Assembly (NCBI GenBank): GCA_020205615.1 | Contig: CM035165.1 | Span: 29,733,544 to 29,797,543 of the forward strand | Direction: 5' to 3' | From: Panax quinquefolius | Lineage: Eukaryota > Streptophyta > Magnoliopsida > Apiales > Araliaceae | DNA length: 64,000 nucleotides | Shown here: positions 34,805 to 47,409 of the stretch, piece after piece | Layout: each line of letters starts with the position of its first letter | Numbering within the stretch: the first letter of the stretch is position 1 | Notes under the pieces: generated by a model | What the model was told of the DNA's origin: nothing | What the model saw: only the letters and a program-made list of their open reading frames with translations | Database searches by the model: none | Made by a program: the position numbers and the translations under genes

Positions 34805-35751
34805 GGGGAATGATCCCTGACCACCGGTTAGGATGACTTTAGCTGGCCAACCCATTTTCTACAATCCACATGGTAACAGAATGGCTGCAAAATAACAGCT
34901 CCTTGAATAGTCAACCCAACAGTTTGACGGATGGTGCAAACAGTTGGACGGACTGCTGTAATTACCGTCTTGCCCCTGTTACGTTTACATCCCATAAAGC
35001 TTCTCTTTTGGGTAAAACTTTTTACCGGTCCATCTCCATCCAACTGTTGGAAGGGCTGGTAAAAACTTTAACAGAACTTAAGCCTTTTAACACTTGGTTT
35101 TTTGGAGTGTTTAAAAAAGTTCCAACACTTAATTTATTTATTTATTTCTATTGAACAACATTTTTTCATTTCACAGTTTTTTTTAAGTTAATATACTCGA
35201 ATAAAATAGCAAATAATGGTAAGTAGTACTACATTGTCAAGAATACATTGCTAAAATATAAGTTAATGTACTTCTCATTCCAAGTATAGAAATAAAAATG
35301 AAGTACATTAACTTATATTTTATCAATACATGTGACCATTATTTGCTATTTTAGTTAAGTATTTGAACTTTGAAAAATTGTATGAAACGGAAAAATGTTG
35401 TCCAACACAGGATTTTTTTTTTACTGAAATTGTACAAATTTACATTCGCCCAAAAACCAATGTCAAAAAGGCCTAAAGTTCTGGTAAACTATTCCTAGTC
35501 CTCCAACAACAGTTTGGCGGACTAGTAAAAAGTTTAACCTAAGAGAGCGAGCTTTTTGGGTATTTAAACATAAAAGGGGCAAGAGAAACAGAGAAAGAGT
35601 CAAGACGAAAATTACAACATTCCACCCAAACTATTTGCACCGCTGTCAAACTGTCGGACGGACTATTAAATAAGTTTCGATCACATGGATGGTAGGAATT
35701 GGGTTTGCGGACTAAGTCATCCCACCCAACGTTTGTCAAGTATCATTCCCC
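34805..35751. mobile_element. Long foldback element (MULE-like MITE), ~450-bp arms
   Basis: The left arm (34805-35274) and right arm (35300-35751) are inverted copies along almost their full length. Outer ends are GGGGAATGAT and ATCATTCCCC. Matched blocks include GGATGACTTAG-like, ACAGTTTGACGG, TTGCCCC, AACTTTTTAC, TAAAATAGCAAATAATGGT and AAATATAAGTTAATGTACTTC. The loop is only ~25 bp. The flanks ATATATACA and ATATATATA match at 7-8 of 9 positions, compatible with a 9-bp duplication but of low complexity. It is non-coding and inside the kinase gene's 5'UTR intron. Confidence 0.85.
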
Positions 35752-35772
35752 ATATATATACATATACATATA

Positions 35773-35824
35773 TATAGGTACATTTATTATTTATATATAT
35801 ATTATAATAATAAATGTACCTATA
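35773..35824. repeat. Perfect 19-bp hairpin next to the foldback element
   Basis: TATAGGTACATTTATTATT (35773-35791) pairs exactly with AATAATAAATGTACCTATA (35806-35824) around a 14-base AT loop. Confidence 0.85.
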
Positions 35825-37403
35825 GATATTATATCCATCTCCCTTACGTAGCATAAACATGTATATCACGTGCAGTTGTACACCCACAATTTCAATAACT
35901 AAACCAAGAATTACTCATAGCTATGTCATTTATTTCTCCGCCAATATTGGCCCATTGAGTACGAACATGATACAGACCTAACATTTCATTTATTATCAGT
36001 AAAACTTTGTTGTTTTAGAGATCTCTCATATGCAATCCATTTCATCAACATTTTCAGCTCTAGCTTCTACCACCCAATAACAATAGCACTAATCAAGTCC
36101 CGCGATGAAGCCAGAATGGTTTCCCAATGGGGTCAAAATTATTATTAGGCTATAAATAATTTGGTAATTTTTTTGGATACTTTTGTACTTTCGGATCACA
36201 TATATATAAAATGCATATTATATTAGAATGACAATATAATAACTAGTAACATATATATATTACAATGGAAACAATTGACGCCTAATAGACTTTTGTAATT
36301 ACAATTGTTCATAAATAATTGATTCATTAATTGTTTTGAAAAATAATATAAATTAGATTATTATTTAGTTTAAAAATTATAGAGAGATACATATACAGAT
36401 TGGGTATGAGTGATGTGGAGTTGAAATTTGATCTAGAAAGTTATAAATTTTTAATTTGACCCCATATAGTAGAAAATTTATAAAATTTTAGTGAGGTCAA
36501 TTTATATATTACACCTAAATTTTTTAAAATTTACCATACATTATAAAAACAATTTTTTCCCAATTGACCCCACTCCCTTGTATGTAGCTTCTCCCTGATC
36601 AAGTCCAATTGATGCAGCCATAAAACCAAAGTCTGCAAAATAATCAGACTTGGACTGGATTGAGCGACATCCTAGTATGTTCCGTACTAATATTAGAAGA
36701 TCTGATAATCCTACATATCACCACATCCTGGATCTGTTAGTTTCTGGTAATTCTACCCCCAAACAGCCCCTGACAATATGGATCTATAAACTATTGGCCA
36801 ATTACCATTGCATGCAATAATTGGATATCCATAAATACAAACAAAGACATAATACGAAATCAAAAAAAGACATAAAATTAACATAAACACAAGAGAGTGA
36901 ACAAATAAAAACACCATTTGGAACTAATCACTAAGTAAATCACAAGCTCTACACTCTATACTTATCAAAAAATAAAGAATTCCACAATATCTAATCCCAT
37001 GATTTGAATTAAACAAAAAAACAAATAACACATGAATTAACATAAGTATAGAGCATTTAAAGGCATACCCAGATTGTAATTCCGGCAACAGATTTGATCT
37101 GTTTTTAATTTGGGCTTTCTTATTAGATCGATAGAGACCCAAAAAGGGTATCAGAATGAAGATGGGGCTTGGATAAGAGCTTTTTCTCTTTTGGATTTTA
37201 TTAAAGGTATTACACAAGATCTGAGAAAAGAGATATTTGGGGTTTGAATTTTCTTCTGTCTCTTCTTGTCTGTCTTTATCAACTTTAGATTTCGTAGCTT
37301 TGAGGTGAAGAAAGTGTAGAGAGAGAAATGAAATTTGGAGAGAGAAAGAAAGTGGTGGAGGAGGTAGTGATGGCTGACAAATGGATGAAGGCCGCTGATT
37401 GCG

Positions 37404-37411
37404 TTTATATA
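37404..37411 (-). promoter_or_regulatory. TATA box of the NAK-family kinase gene
   Basis: On the minus strand TATATAAA (37411-37404) is followed by a CT-rich leader, with CTTTCTTTCTCTCTCC near 37350. Transcription would start at about 37375, giving a first non-coding exon ending near 37069. Confidence 0.6.
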
Positions 37412-38210
37412 AGTTTTAATGAAATGAATTTAGAAATATGTTACTTCATAATCAAATTCTATTGATCCTTCATTTACGACATCTCATGTGCTATTTTGGA
37501 ATTAAATAATGTTGTTTTAAATTTTTAATACTGAGTTTAATTTTGATTAGCCCCCAATGACACGTTACTACGCATAAGAACCCAATTTTTAATAAATAAA
37601 ACTTAATTTTTTGTATAAACATTATTTTAAATAATAAAATATTAAAGTTAAGATCAATGTACAAATATAAGAAATAAAAAATATGTCAATGAATAATCGG
37701 TAGGTCATTCGGTATGTGGGAGAATGTTCGGTAAAGTTCGATGGTGTCGAAATTATTAATTATTTGTGGACTTCACAACGAAATATTTGTCGGATATAAA
37801 AAATGACAGAAATAATATTTTTAATAAAAATTATCGACTGATCTATTACCTTTAACTGTTAAAATATTCGGTGATAAAGGAATAGTAGCACGCAGTACTT
37901 TACGGTAGCACACAGTATTCCACACTAACACATGGTATTGTACAATATTTTTTGTATTATTTAACCAATAATTGTCACAGTAGCAATTGCACAGTATTTT
38001 ATATTATTGAACAAATAATTGTCACTCTAGCAAATACACTGCAATACCAATAATTATCATCGTAGCAATGGTAGTAATTAAAAGTTATGTAATTAAAAGT
38101 TAAAAACAGACTCATTATTTGAAGAACATTGATATCTATAATATTAATGCATTAAGATAATAAAACAGAAGATGGATAATATAATAATAGTTGTGAATAG
38201 TAAAGAAAAA
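37412..38210 (+). mobile_element. Old, diverged gypsy-type LTR sequence (family D), 5' part
   Basis: From about 37720 the text parallels the 5' part of family A LTRs in order: GGACTTCACAACGAAATATT, then TTTTTAATAAAAATTATCG, TAACTGTTAAAATATTCGGT and ACCAATAATTGTCAC. No coding frame is present. It forms the outermost layer of the nest that continues to ~47,087. Confidence 0.5.
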
Positions 38211-38358
38211 TGTAATCTTGAAATGTGAAAAATGTGGATAACTAATATATGTAGTATATTAAAAATAATCTTGAAATGTAAAACATATGGATAACTAATA
38301 TGTGGTATATTAAAGATAATCTTGAAATGTGGAACGTGTGGATAACTAATATGTGGTA
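38211..38358 (+). repeat. ~52-bp minisatellite, left part, split by a solo LTR
   Basis: Three units of AATCTTGAAATGTG, a short A-rich stretch, GTGGATAACTAATATGTGGT and ATATTAAAGAT start near 38213, 38266 and 38317. The array resumes at 43492 after the inserted LTR, with GATTAAAGATAATCTTGAAA and further degenerate units to ~43620. Confidence 0.8.
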
Positions 38359-40135
38359 TGTGACGCTCCCAAAATAGGTATACATCACCCATCTTGAGTC
38401 GCCAAATACATGGTACAAAATTCAAATACAACTTAATAATACAACTATCGTGTAGAATACGACAAGACATAAGCGAGAGTTTTAATAAGAATATTGTCAT
38501 CTGCATAATATCTACACTCAATGGAGTCCTCATTACATTTATTGTCACACTATTTAACGAATAGTGAGGACTACTAATACTATCATCACGACCGTCACTC
38601 CGCTCCCCGACTAGTCCCAAATTTACGTTCTCATTTCTCAAGAGAACAATGAAAGCAAAAGGGTGAGCTCAACTAGCCCAAGAAGAAATATTATGACTAA
38701 GATAATGCGAATAATTTATCATTAGCCTTCAACAAAGTGTTAAACCGATAAAATATAACAAATATCAAGTTTAATCAGTGGCGGAACAAGCAATCCATTA
38801 AAAGAGTCAAGTAGAGAATAAAATCTACTATCTTTTATGATTTAAAAGGTTTTCATCACTTTTATCGCCGAGACTCAAATTTTAATAAATAATCCACATC
38901 TTCCCCGCACTACTACGCCAAGGATATTCATTTAGTATCACAACCACAAATTATCCATGCTACTACGGACCAAGGATATTCGTGTATTCATCAATGGTCG
39001 TGATCATGCCAACAATCTGTTCATCAATGCACTACGCCAATGAGGACTTTTTCCACATCATTTGTAACATTACTACCATGATTACACCGAATAATCCCCG
39101 GTCATAATCATACCAAGTCCATCTATGCACTACAGACTGCACGATGACTTTCAACATAATATAAACATGAGGATGATGACAATGATATAAGAATTCAATA
39201 AAACAAGTTCAAGAATTAATTTAACCTGGAACTAATAACGTCCAAATTGTCAACATGATACTTCTTTGTAGAATAAAACTCAAGAATGCTCAGAAGAATA
39301 TTTCCATGAAAAGATACTGGATGAAGCGCAAATATCAAGGATATTCCACTAATTTCATGGAGTATAGAAGTCAAAACTTTAACCAACCGAGTATAATAAA
39401 GAATGGAATAACAAAAGAAATCACCAGTGCATGCGATAGTAATCGCATGAGATAGGTTATTCCAACAAAATAATAAATAACTAAACCAGTCAATACAAGA
39501 CGCATGGGATATTCCAATGTAATAATAAACAATGAATTCAGTCGTGCGAAGCGCACGCATATGATGTTCCAAAAGAATAATAAATAACGGAACCGGTGTA
39601 AGTCGCGAACGCATAAATAGGATGTTCCAGCAGAATAATAAAAATGGAATATCGGAAGAATTTCACCATGTATACTGCAGATTACTTATGCATAGACAAA
39701 GTTATTCCAACATAATGATAAAGAATGGAATAATGAAGAATTTCACCAAGTATAGAGGTAGCAGCAGACACTGAGTTATTCCAATGAATAATAAAGAATG
39801 GAATAACATAAGTTCTCTTCATGAATAAAAAAGAAATAACACCCATTACCGTAAAAGAAGAGTATTCTGACAGGTAGGGCGAGAATATTCTTGAAGAAAA
39901 TTTGCACTACGCTCAAAGCTTCTTAAAACTCTAAAGAAATACGTTTAAGATTATAGAAGAATTCTCTGAACTTCTGGTGTGGTTTTAATTCTAACTAAAC
40001 ATCCTATTTATAGGAGAATGGAAGGATACTGTTTGATCACGGGTGTGCCAGATGATAATTTCACGGATGAACTTTAGCAGTCATGGATGTTATACGCAAT
40101 AATCAAATTTGCAAATATCAAGTAAAAAACAAAAT

Positions 40136-40138
40136 ATA

Positions 40139-40175
<37 letters not shown>

Positions 40176-40176
40176 T
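40136..40176. repeat. (AT)n(AC)n microsatellite
   Basis: About 12 AT units are followed by eight AC units in the outer solo LTR. Confidence 0.9.
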
Positions 40177-40256
40177 ATAAGCACATGGTGCTTAGAAAAT
40201 AATACCCCTCCGTGATAATTTTTGTAAGCTTTCCCCCCCTACCCCACCTTACTTGT

Positions 40257-41964
40257 TGTGACGCCCTCAAAATAGGTATACACCACCTATTCTGAGTCGC
40301 CAAATACATGGTATATAATACAAATATAATCTTTAATATACAACAAGAGAGCTGTGAGTTTTAATACAAATACTGTCTTCTAGACAATATCCACTCTCAG
40401 AATAAGTCCTCATTACATTTATTGTCACACTATTTAATGAGAATAGTGAGGACTACTAATACTATCATCCGTCCATCACTCCGCTCCCCGACTCGTCCCC
40501 GCCTATATTCTCATTTTTCAAGAGAACAAAGTGAAAGAAAGGGTGAGCTCAACTAGTCCAAGAAGAAATATTATGACTAAGATAATGCGTAATAAATTAT
40601 CATTAGCCTTCAACAAATGTTAAACCGATAAAATATAACAAACATCAAGTTTAACTGCAATGAACAAGCAATCCATTAGAAGAGTCAAGTAGAGAATAAA
40701 ATCTACTATCTTCTATTATTTAAAAGGTTTTTCATGACTTTTATCATGGGACTCGACTTAATAAATAATCCACATCATCAAATCACCCCCGCACTACTAC
40801 CAAGGATATTCTTTAGTATCACGACCACAATTATCCACGCACTACGGGCAAGAATATTTGTGTATTCATTAATGGTCATGATCATGCCAACAACTATCCA
40901 TCAATGCACTACGTCAATGAGGACTTTTACCACATCATTTGTAACATTACGGCCATGATTACACCAATAATCCTCGGTCATAATCATACCAAGTCCATCT
41001 ACGCACTTCTGAGCCACATATGACTTTCAAAAATATAAACATGAGGATGATGACAATGATATAAGAATTCAATAAAACAAGTTCATGAATTAATTTATCC
41101 AGAACCAATAACGCCCAAATTATCAACATGATCATCTTTGTAGAGAGTAAAATTCAAGAATGCTCGGAAGAATATTTCCATGAAAAGATATCTTTGGATG
41201 AAGCGCAAATATCAAGGATATTCCACTAATTTCATGGAGTATAGAAGTCAAAACTTTAACCAACCGAGTATAATAAGGAATGGAATAACAAAAGAAATCA
41301 CCGAGCATGCGATAGACCTTTGCAAAAAGTTATTCCAATGTAATAATAATTAACGGAACCAGTCCCGTGCGTAAAACGCATGCATGAGACAAGATATTCA
41401 ATGTAATAATAAAGATGGAATCAGTCCCAGAAACGCATGCATGTGAGGATATTCAAAGAATAATAAAGAAGCGGAATCAGTCCAGCCAGAAAACGCATGC
41501 ATGTGACAGGATATTCTAATGTAATAATAACGAATGGAATAATGTAAGAATTTCACCAAGTATAAGGTAGCTCACAGATACAAAGTTATTCCATCCGAAT
41601 AATAAATAATGGAATAATGTAAGTTTTCTTCATGAATACAAAAGAAATAATACCCTTACTAGTAAAAGAAACTAGATATAAGAGTAGGGAAGTAGCAGGA
41701 TACTTTTCTTTTTCTCTCTATAGTTTTCTCTCTTTAGAGTTTCAGTGAATTCGTAAGAAATAATGAAGGAATGAGCTTCTATTTATAGGAGAATGGAAAA
41801 GATACTATTTAGAATTCTCACTGACCGCATAAAGAGAGAAATCGATTTAAATTATTTGTAGAATCACGGGTGAAAGGGAATTTTTTCTCATAACGCAACT
41901 TAATAATATTCCCTCAATTCATGGCAACCTAAATATATATATTAAATATACAACAAGTTGGCTA

Positions 41965-42011
<47 letters not shown>

Positions 42012-42077
42012 CTCCACCATTGCAATTTTGCCATCCTCCCGTGACTTAATGTCACCCCCCTACCCATGTTGTTTTCA

Positions 42078-42127
<50 letters not shown>

Positions 42128-42559
42128 AATAACGTGAGATACTATACAACAATTATCGTAGCAATAATTGAACAAAATCGAGTGACTTCTCACGTAAGCA
42201 TCAATAATCAAAACCGTGTGCTATTGTGCAACTACGCCAGACATCGTACTTTTAACACCGGGTGTTTCAACAGTTAACGGTAAAACTTTCGCCGTTATTT
42301 TCATAAAGTATTTTTGTCGTTTTCTCAATCCGACAATAATTCCGTTGTGGGGTCCACCAATGATTGTGCCATTGTACGAATATTTCCTGTTAAAACGAAT
42401 ATTCCCCGACCAATCAAATATTATATAACAACTTGCATATTTTGTAAAATTTATAAATATTACTCACAACTATAACATTATATCAATTTTACTCCATAAT
42501 ATTCAAAAATGATATTTATAAAAAAGTTCATCTTTATTTATAAAAGTTGGGGTCTTACA
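40257..42559 (-). mobile_element. Nested solo LTR, gypsy family A, TSD CTTGT
   Basis: It runs from TGTGACGCCCTCAAAATAGG to GTTGGGGTCTTACA, with the exact duplication CTTGT at 40252-40256 and 42560-42564. At 2.3 kb it is shorter than its relatives. Two long (TA)n runs (41967-42004 and 42079-42124) bracket a short unique stretch and may mark an internal deletion. It contains the ~57-bp array at 41320-41560 and a TATA block near 41776. Confidence 0.92.
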
Positions 42560-42668
42560 CTTGTCAACTTCCATTATCCTTAAATAATATAAACACTCCC
42601 TCCCCCATACGTAATTCACATATACCCACCAAATTCATCACCCACCACATTCATCACCCACCATACCC

Positions 42669-42706
<38 letters not shown>

Positions 42707-43486
42707 CTTATATATATATTTATACTGAATAACTTTCCACCGATTATTTTGAAAAATGGTTAAATGGGAGGTCCAAATAATACGCCAAACTTCATAAAAA
42801 TTACCTCAATATTTTAAACAACATTTATTATCATTATTATAATTCACAATATTAATCGACTGAGGTTGTTCTCGTGGAAGAGGGCTTTTCAATAATGATT
42901 TCTCCTATTGGCACGCAATTAGGTGACCAAACCTCTCCTCGCGTAACTTCTAGACATCGTTAATATTACAAATAATAATATTAATAATTTAAATTGTCGT
43001 CTCAATTATTGATTTAATAATATATATAATATCGATAATAATTGAATCAAATAACGTGAGATACTATATAAAGAATTATCGTAGCAATAATTGAACAAAA
43101 CCGAGTGACTTCTCACGTAATCATCAATGATCAATCGTCTGGTGCTCTTACTATGCAACCACGCGATATTACTATACTTTTAACACCGGTGTTTCAACAG
43201 CTTAATGGTAAAACTTTCACGTTATTTTCATAAAGTATTTTTGTCATTTTCTCAATCCAACAATAATTACATTGTGGGGTCCACTAATGATTATGTTGTT
43301 GCATTTAATATTTCGTTAAAAACGAATATTCCCCAACCAATCGAATATTATATAACAACTTCATGACTTTTACAAAATTTATAAATATTACCCATAACTA
43401 TAACATTATATCAAATTCATTCCATAATATTCAAAAATGATATTTATATAAAATTCATCTTTATTCATAAAAGTTGGAGTCTTACA

Positions 43487-43662
43487 TGGTAGATTAAAGA
43501 TAATCTTGAAATCTGAAATGCATGGATAATTGATGAATTGAATTGTGAAACGTGTGGATAAGTGATTAATGTTATAAATTAAAGATACTCTTATGAAAAG
43601 TGTGGTTAAGTGATGTGTGGTAGATGTTGATTAAGTTTTGGTTATAAATAGGGGGCTTAACA
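43487..43662 (+). repeat. 52-bp minisatellite, right part, then TATA block of family D LTR
   Basis: Degenerate units continue (TTGTGAAACGTGTGGATAAG and AAAAGTGTGGTTAAGTGATG) and are followed by GGTTATAAATAGGGGGCTTA at about 43640-43659. The TATA block is then interrupted by the next solo LTR, with TSD TAACA at 43658-43662. Confidence 0.65.
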
Positions 43663-46185
43663 TGTAAGACCCCAACTTTTATGAATAAAGATGAATTTTC
43701 TATAAATATTATTTTTGAATATTATGGAATGAATTTGATATAATATTATAGTTGTGGATAATATTTATAAATTTTGCAAAGTACGCAAGTGGTTATATTA
43801 TATTCGATTGGTCGGGGAATATTCGTTTTAACAGGGAATATTTGTACGATTTACACAATCATTGGTGGACCCTACAAAGAAAATTATTGCTTGGATGAGA
43901 AAAACGACAAAAATATCTTTTATGAAAATAACGACTAAGTTTTATCGTTAATCGCTGAAATATCTAAAAGTTAAAAGTAATAAAGAATACGCTGTGGTTG
44001 CATAAGAAAGACAATGCGGTATTGATTATCGATGCTTACGTGAGAAGTCATTTAGTTTTGTTCAATTATTGCCGTAGTAATTGTTTATTTAAAGATCTCA
44101 CGTTATTTGATTCAATTATTGTCGATATTTAATATATTATTAAATTAATAATTGAGATGACAAGTTATTCTAATTATTATATGTATAATTAACAATGTCT
44201 AGAAAGTTTCGCTCGAGGAAAGGGTTTTTGGTCACCTAATTGCGCACCAACAGGGAGAAATCTTTATCGAAATCCTCTTTCTCGGGAACGATCGGTCATA
44301 ATATCATGAAAGTTATAATAATATGAATAAACGTTGTTAAAAATATTGGGAGGATTTTTATGAAATATTTGTTGGACCACCATTTACCCATTTTTTAAAA
44401 TAATCGGTAGAAAATTTTTCAGTATTTTTTTATAATAAAGGTGGGGGCCACATGTGACTTTGGAAAAAATGAAATTGGCAGGAGGGAGAATTGGTTTTCA
44501 TGGGTGACTTCTGTTGATAATGATGTTTTGTTTTTTTATGAAAAATAGAATATATTATATTTTATTATGCATAGTGTTTGCATAGTGCCTATATAGTAAA
44601 TGCATAGTAACAAATGAAAAATTAGTTTTTTCTTAGGCGCCCGTGAATTGAAATCATACGAGATTACTGTTGGTCCGTGATTAAAATTTTCAAATAGTAT
44701 CTTTTCCATTCTCCTATAAACAGGATGCTTAGTTAGAATTGAAAATCACTTCAGAATCAGAGAATTCTTCTTCTATAATATTGAGCGTATTTCTTTCGAA
44801 TTTTAGAAAGCTTTGAGCGTAGAAAATAGTGAAAGTTTTCTTCAAGAATATATCCTCTATACCAGTTGGAATACTCTTCTTTTCAAGGTAAAGGATGTTA
44901 TTTTTCTTCAATATTCGTTTGAAATAATATTTTTTCCATACTCTGTAGTATGTAATTAATATTATTTCTTTTTCAGATTTTGAAATCTATACTCATTTTG
45001 TTGAAGTTTTGGCTTCTATACTCCATGAAATTAGTAGAATATCCTTGATATTTGTGCTTCATCCAAAGATCTTCTATGAAAATATTATTCGAGCATTCTT
45101 GATAAGTTTTAACTTTTTATCTGTGGGGTACTATTCACGGGTTACTATTCCCAAAGTTACTATTCATGTGTACTATTCACTCGCCATTATTCACCCGGTA
45201 TTTATTCATGATAAAAATTGATTTCTTTTTGGTCCAAATCATTTTTAATATATTATTATTCTTGAATTTTACTCCACAAAGCAGTATCATGTTGACAATT
45301 TGGACGTTATTGATTTCTGGATAAATTACATTATAAATCTTTAAAAATTTATCCTTAAACTTGTTTTTATTGAATTCTTATATCATTGTCATCATCCTCA
45401 TGTTTATATTATGTTGAAAGTCATCTGTGGCATGTAGTGCATTGATAAGTGGATTTAATATACACGAATCGATGTTCATTTCAAGTTTAAATTCGTAGTT
45501 ATCTTCTTGTTTTGTGTTCGTTTTCACTTGTTTTATGTTCTTTTATGTGTAGGGTGGTCATGGAGGCAAGTGGTGAAGAAAGGCGGACTTTTGGAGCAAA
45601 GTTGGAAAAATGCATGAAGTCGCAATATTTCTTTAAGATGGACATGCCACGGGGCGCGCTATATTAGACTTTACCCTCTAGGCTGGGTGCCAAACCCGAG
45701 GACTCCTCACGCTTTTGAAGACTGTTGCAACATGGATTTTAGAGGTTTTTTTAGGCACCTGGACTCTAATAAAGGGAGACCTCGGCCAGAACATAAACAG
45801 AGCGAGAAATTACGTTAAAAACAACAAAATCACACAACACAAGAAGCATATTACAGAGATAAATTCCAGGATTCAAGTGCAAGCTTTGGAAGAGTAATTT
45901 GAAGAGATTTTCGTGACGGTTGCAATTCTAGGCTACGTGAAGGGTGTTCATCATTATTTGTCTATTTAGTCTTTTAATTCTATGAAATAGTGTGATAATA
46001 AATGTATTCATGAGGACTCCATTTGAGTTGAATACTGTCTAGAAGACAATATTCGTATTAAAACTCTCAGTTTATGTTTTGTTGTATTTTACACGACAGT
46101 TGTATTATTAAGTTGTATTTGAATTTTGTACCATGTATTTGGCGACTCAAGATGGGTGATGTATACCTATTTTGGGGGCGTCACA
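43663..46185 (+). mobile_element. Solo LTR, gypsy family A, TSD TAACA, with an internal foreign segment
   Basis: It starts TGTAAGACCCCAACTTTTAT and ends TTTTGGGGGCGTCACA. The exact duplication TAACA is at 43658-43662 and 46186-46190. A TATA-like block lies near 44713. An array of TACTATTCAC motifs lies at 45127-45200. The ordinary LTR text stops at ~45449 and resumes at ~45983; the 530 bp between is unrelated. Confidence 0.92.
45450..45982 (+). mobile_element. Foreign segment replacing ~600 bp of the LTR
   Basis: The stretch has no similarity to the other LTR copies. Text such as TTTTATGTGTAGGGTGGTCA, GGCAAGTGGTGAAGAAAGGC and TTTTGGAGCAAAGTTGG resembles the leader or LTR of another retroelement, possibly Athila/Tat-type. 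No TSD is seen, and the host LTR lacks the corresponding piece, so it is a replacement, not an insertion. Confidence 0.5.
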
Positions 46186-47087
46186 TAACATAAGAAGTTT
46201 CATAACTTATCATTCATTCCTCTCTCTAAAAAAATTATTTAGTATAAGTGTTTCTCTGAGTGTGTTAAGGCTACTTTAGGTATTGGTGAATATCAGTAAG
46301 GGTACAAGAATTGTTTATGTGAGTTTTTCTATAAAAATTGCACAAGCATCCACACACACCACAATGTTTATAACTATTCTTTTAAAAGATTCTTCTTTTA
46401 GAAGATTCATTTTGTGGAAGATTTTTTAAAATATTACTTTATTCCTTAAAAAACTATTTTGAGGTTTATTTTACTCTATTTTGTACATTACATAAATTTA
46501 TATTATCAAGTCACTTTTGATGATTTGAGAATATATAAGTTAGTGTACACATCATGAAAACCTATATGTATACATATATGTTCATCAACTACATATAAAC
46601 CAAAGATTTAATCACGTCTTAATGTAAGATATATCATTTTCTTCTATACTCATAAATTTATGGTAAAAAAATATTATTCATTTTTACAGCCTTATAATTA
46701 AACGGTGAAAAATCTTGAAATGATTATAATTTTTTTAATAGTTTGTATTTCATCTAATATCTTTTTACCTGAACCTTCCCATTGAATTTTAACTGTTATA
46801 TTTGAACTGTGAACCTTATATATTATTTTTGAACTTGAATCGATATTCAGGATATTGTGTTGACAATATAAATATCATTAAACTCTAGACAAATTAAATT
46901 ACAAATCTCTAATATTTATTCTTTATTTTATTATTATTATTATTTATGTTATCATTTATATCATTGTTATAATCATCACGACTTAAGTTGTCCTGAAAAT
47001 TCTCTTTGATTTGGGTGTAAAAAAGAGTTGTTGATTGTCATGATCATGACTATTGGTGTTACAGTTCAATGTTTTTGGCCTGGGTGT
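46186..47087 (+). mobile_element. Family D LTR, 3' part (outer layer of nest)
   Basis: It continues the sequence broken at 43662. The pyrimidine-rich start (TCATTCATTCCTCTCTC) follows the TATA block by ~25 bp in the reconstructed order. The later block TTATATCATTGTTATAATCA corresponds to the TCATTGTCATCATCCTCATG block of family A. It is non-coding. Confidence 0.45.
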
Positions 47088-47409
47088 AAGACCCAAACTT
47101 TTTATGAATAAGATTTAATTTTTTTAAATTGTAAGGTGTTGATTTAATAAATGTTATAGTTATGAGTAATATGTGCAAATTATATGAAGTGAACAGTGTA
47201 AGACCCTAACTTTTTATGAATAAAGATTTAATTTTCTCTAAATATTATTTTGAATAATAAGGTGTGGATTTGATATAATGCTATAGTTATGGGTGATATG
47301 TCCAAATTTTGTAAAGTAAGCAAGTTGTCATAAAATATTTGTTTGGTCGGGGAATATTCTTTTTGTTGGAAAATATTTGTACGACGACACAATTATTGGT
47401 GGACCCCAC
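47088..47409 (+). mobile_element. Two truncated gypsy LTR starts in a row
   Basis: TGTAAGACCCAAACTTTTTA at 47088 runs for ~110 bp. A second start, TGTAAGACCCTAACTTTTTA at 47197, runs for ~210 bp to TTGGTGGACCCCAC, where copia-type sequence begins. Both are 5' LTR fragments. Confidence 0.65.

Larger units (their letters stand above)
34018..37068 (-). other. Probable 5'UTR intron of the NAK-family kinase gene
   Basis: On the minus strand a strong acceptor (CCTTCCCTTTTGTAG, exon resuming at 34017) lies 32 bases before the start ATG. A likely donor, TCTGG|GTATGC, lies at about 37068. Between them there is no gene, but there are a 947-bp foldback element and a smaller hairpin. The donor assignment is inference from splice signals alone. 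Confidence 0.6.
38359..43486 (-). mobile_element. Solo LTR, gypsy family A, TSD TGGTA, itself carrying a nested solo LTR
   Basis: The left edge is TGTGACGCTCCCAAAAT and the right edge is GTTGGAGTCTTACA. The exact duplication TGGTA is at 38354-38358 and 43487-43491. Without the nested element (40257-42564 including its TSD copy) the LTR is ~2.8 kb. The ~57-bp array is at about 39440-39680 and a TATA block at about 40007. It interrupts the 52-bp minisatellite. No internal domain remains. Confidence 0.92.

Noticed and set aside
34870..35154. 94-codon frame at 34870 as a host gene
   Set aside because: It lies wholly within the left arm of the foldback element, and the mirrored arm carries no corresponding frame.
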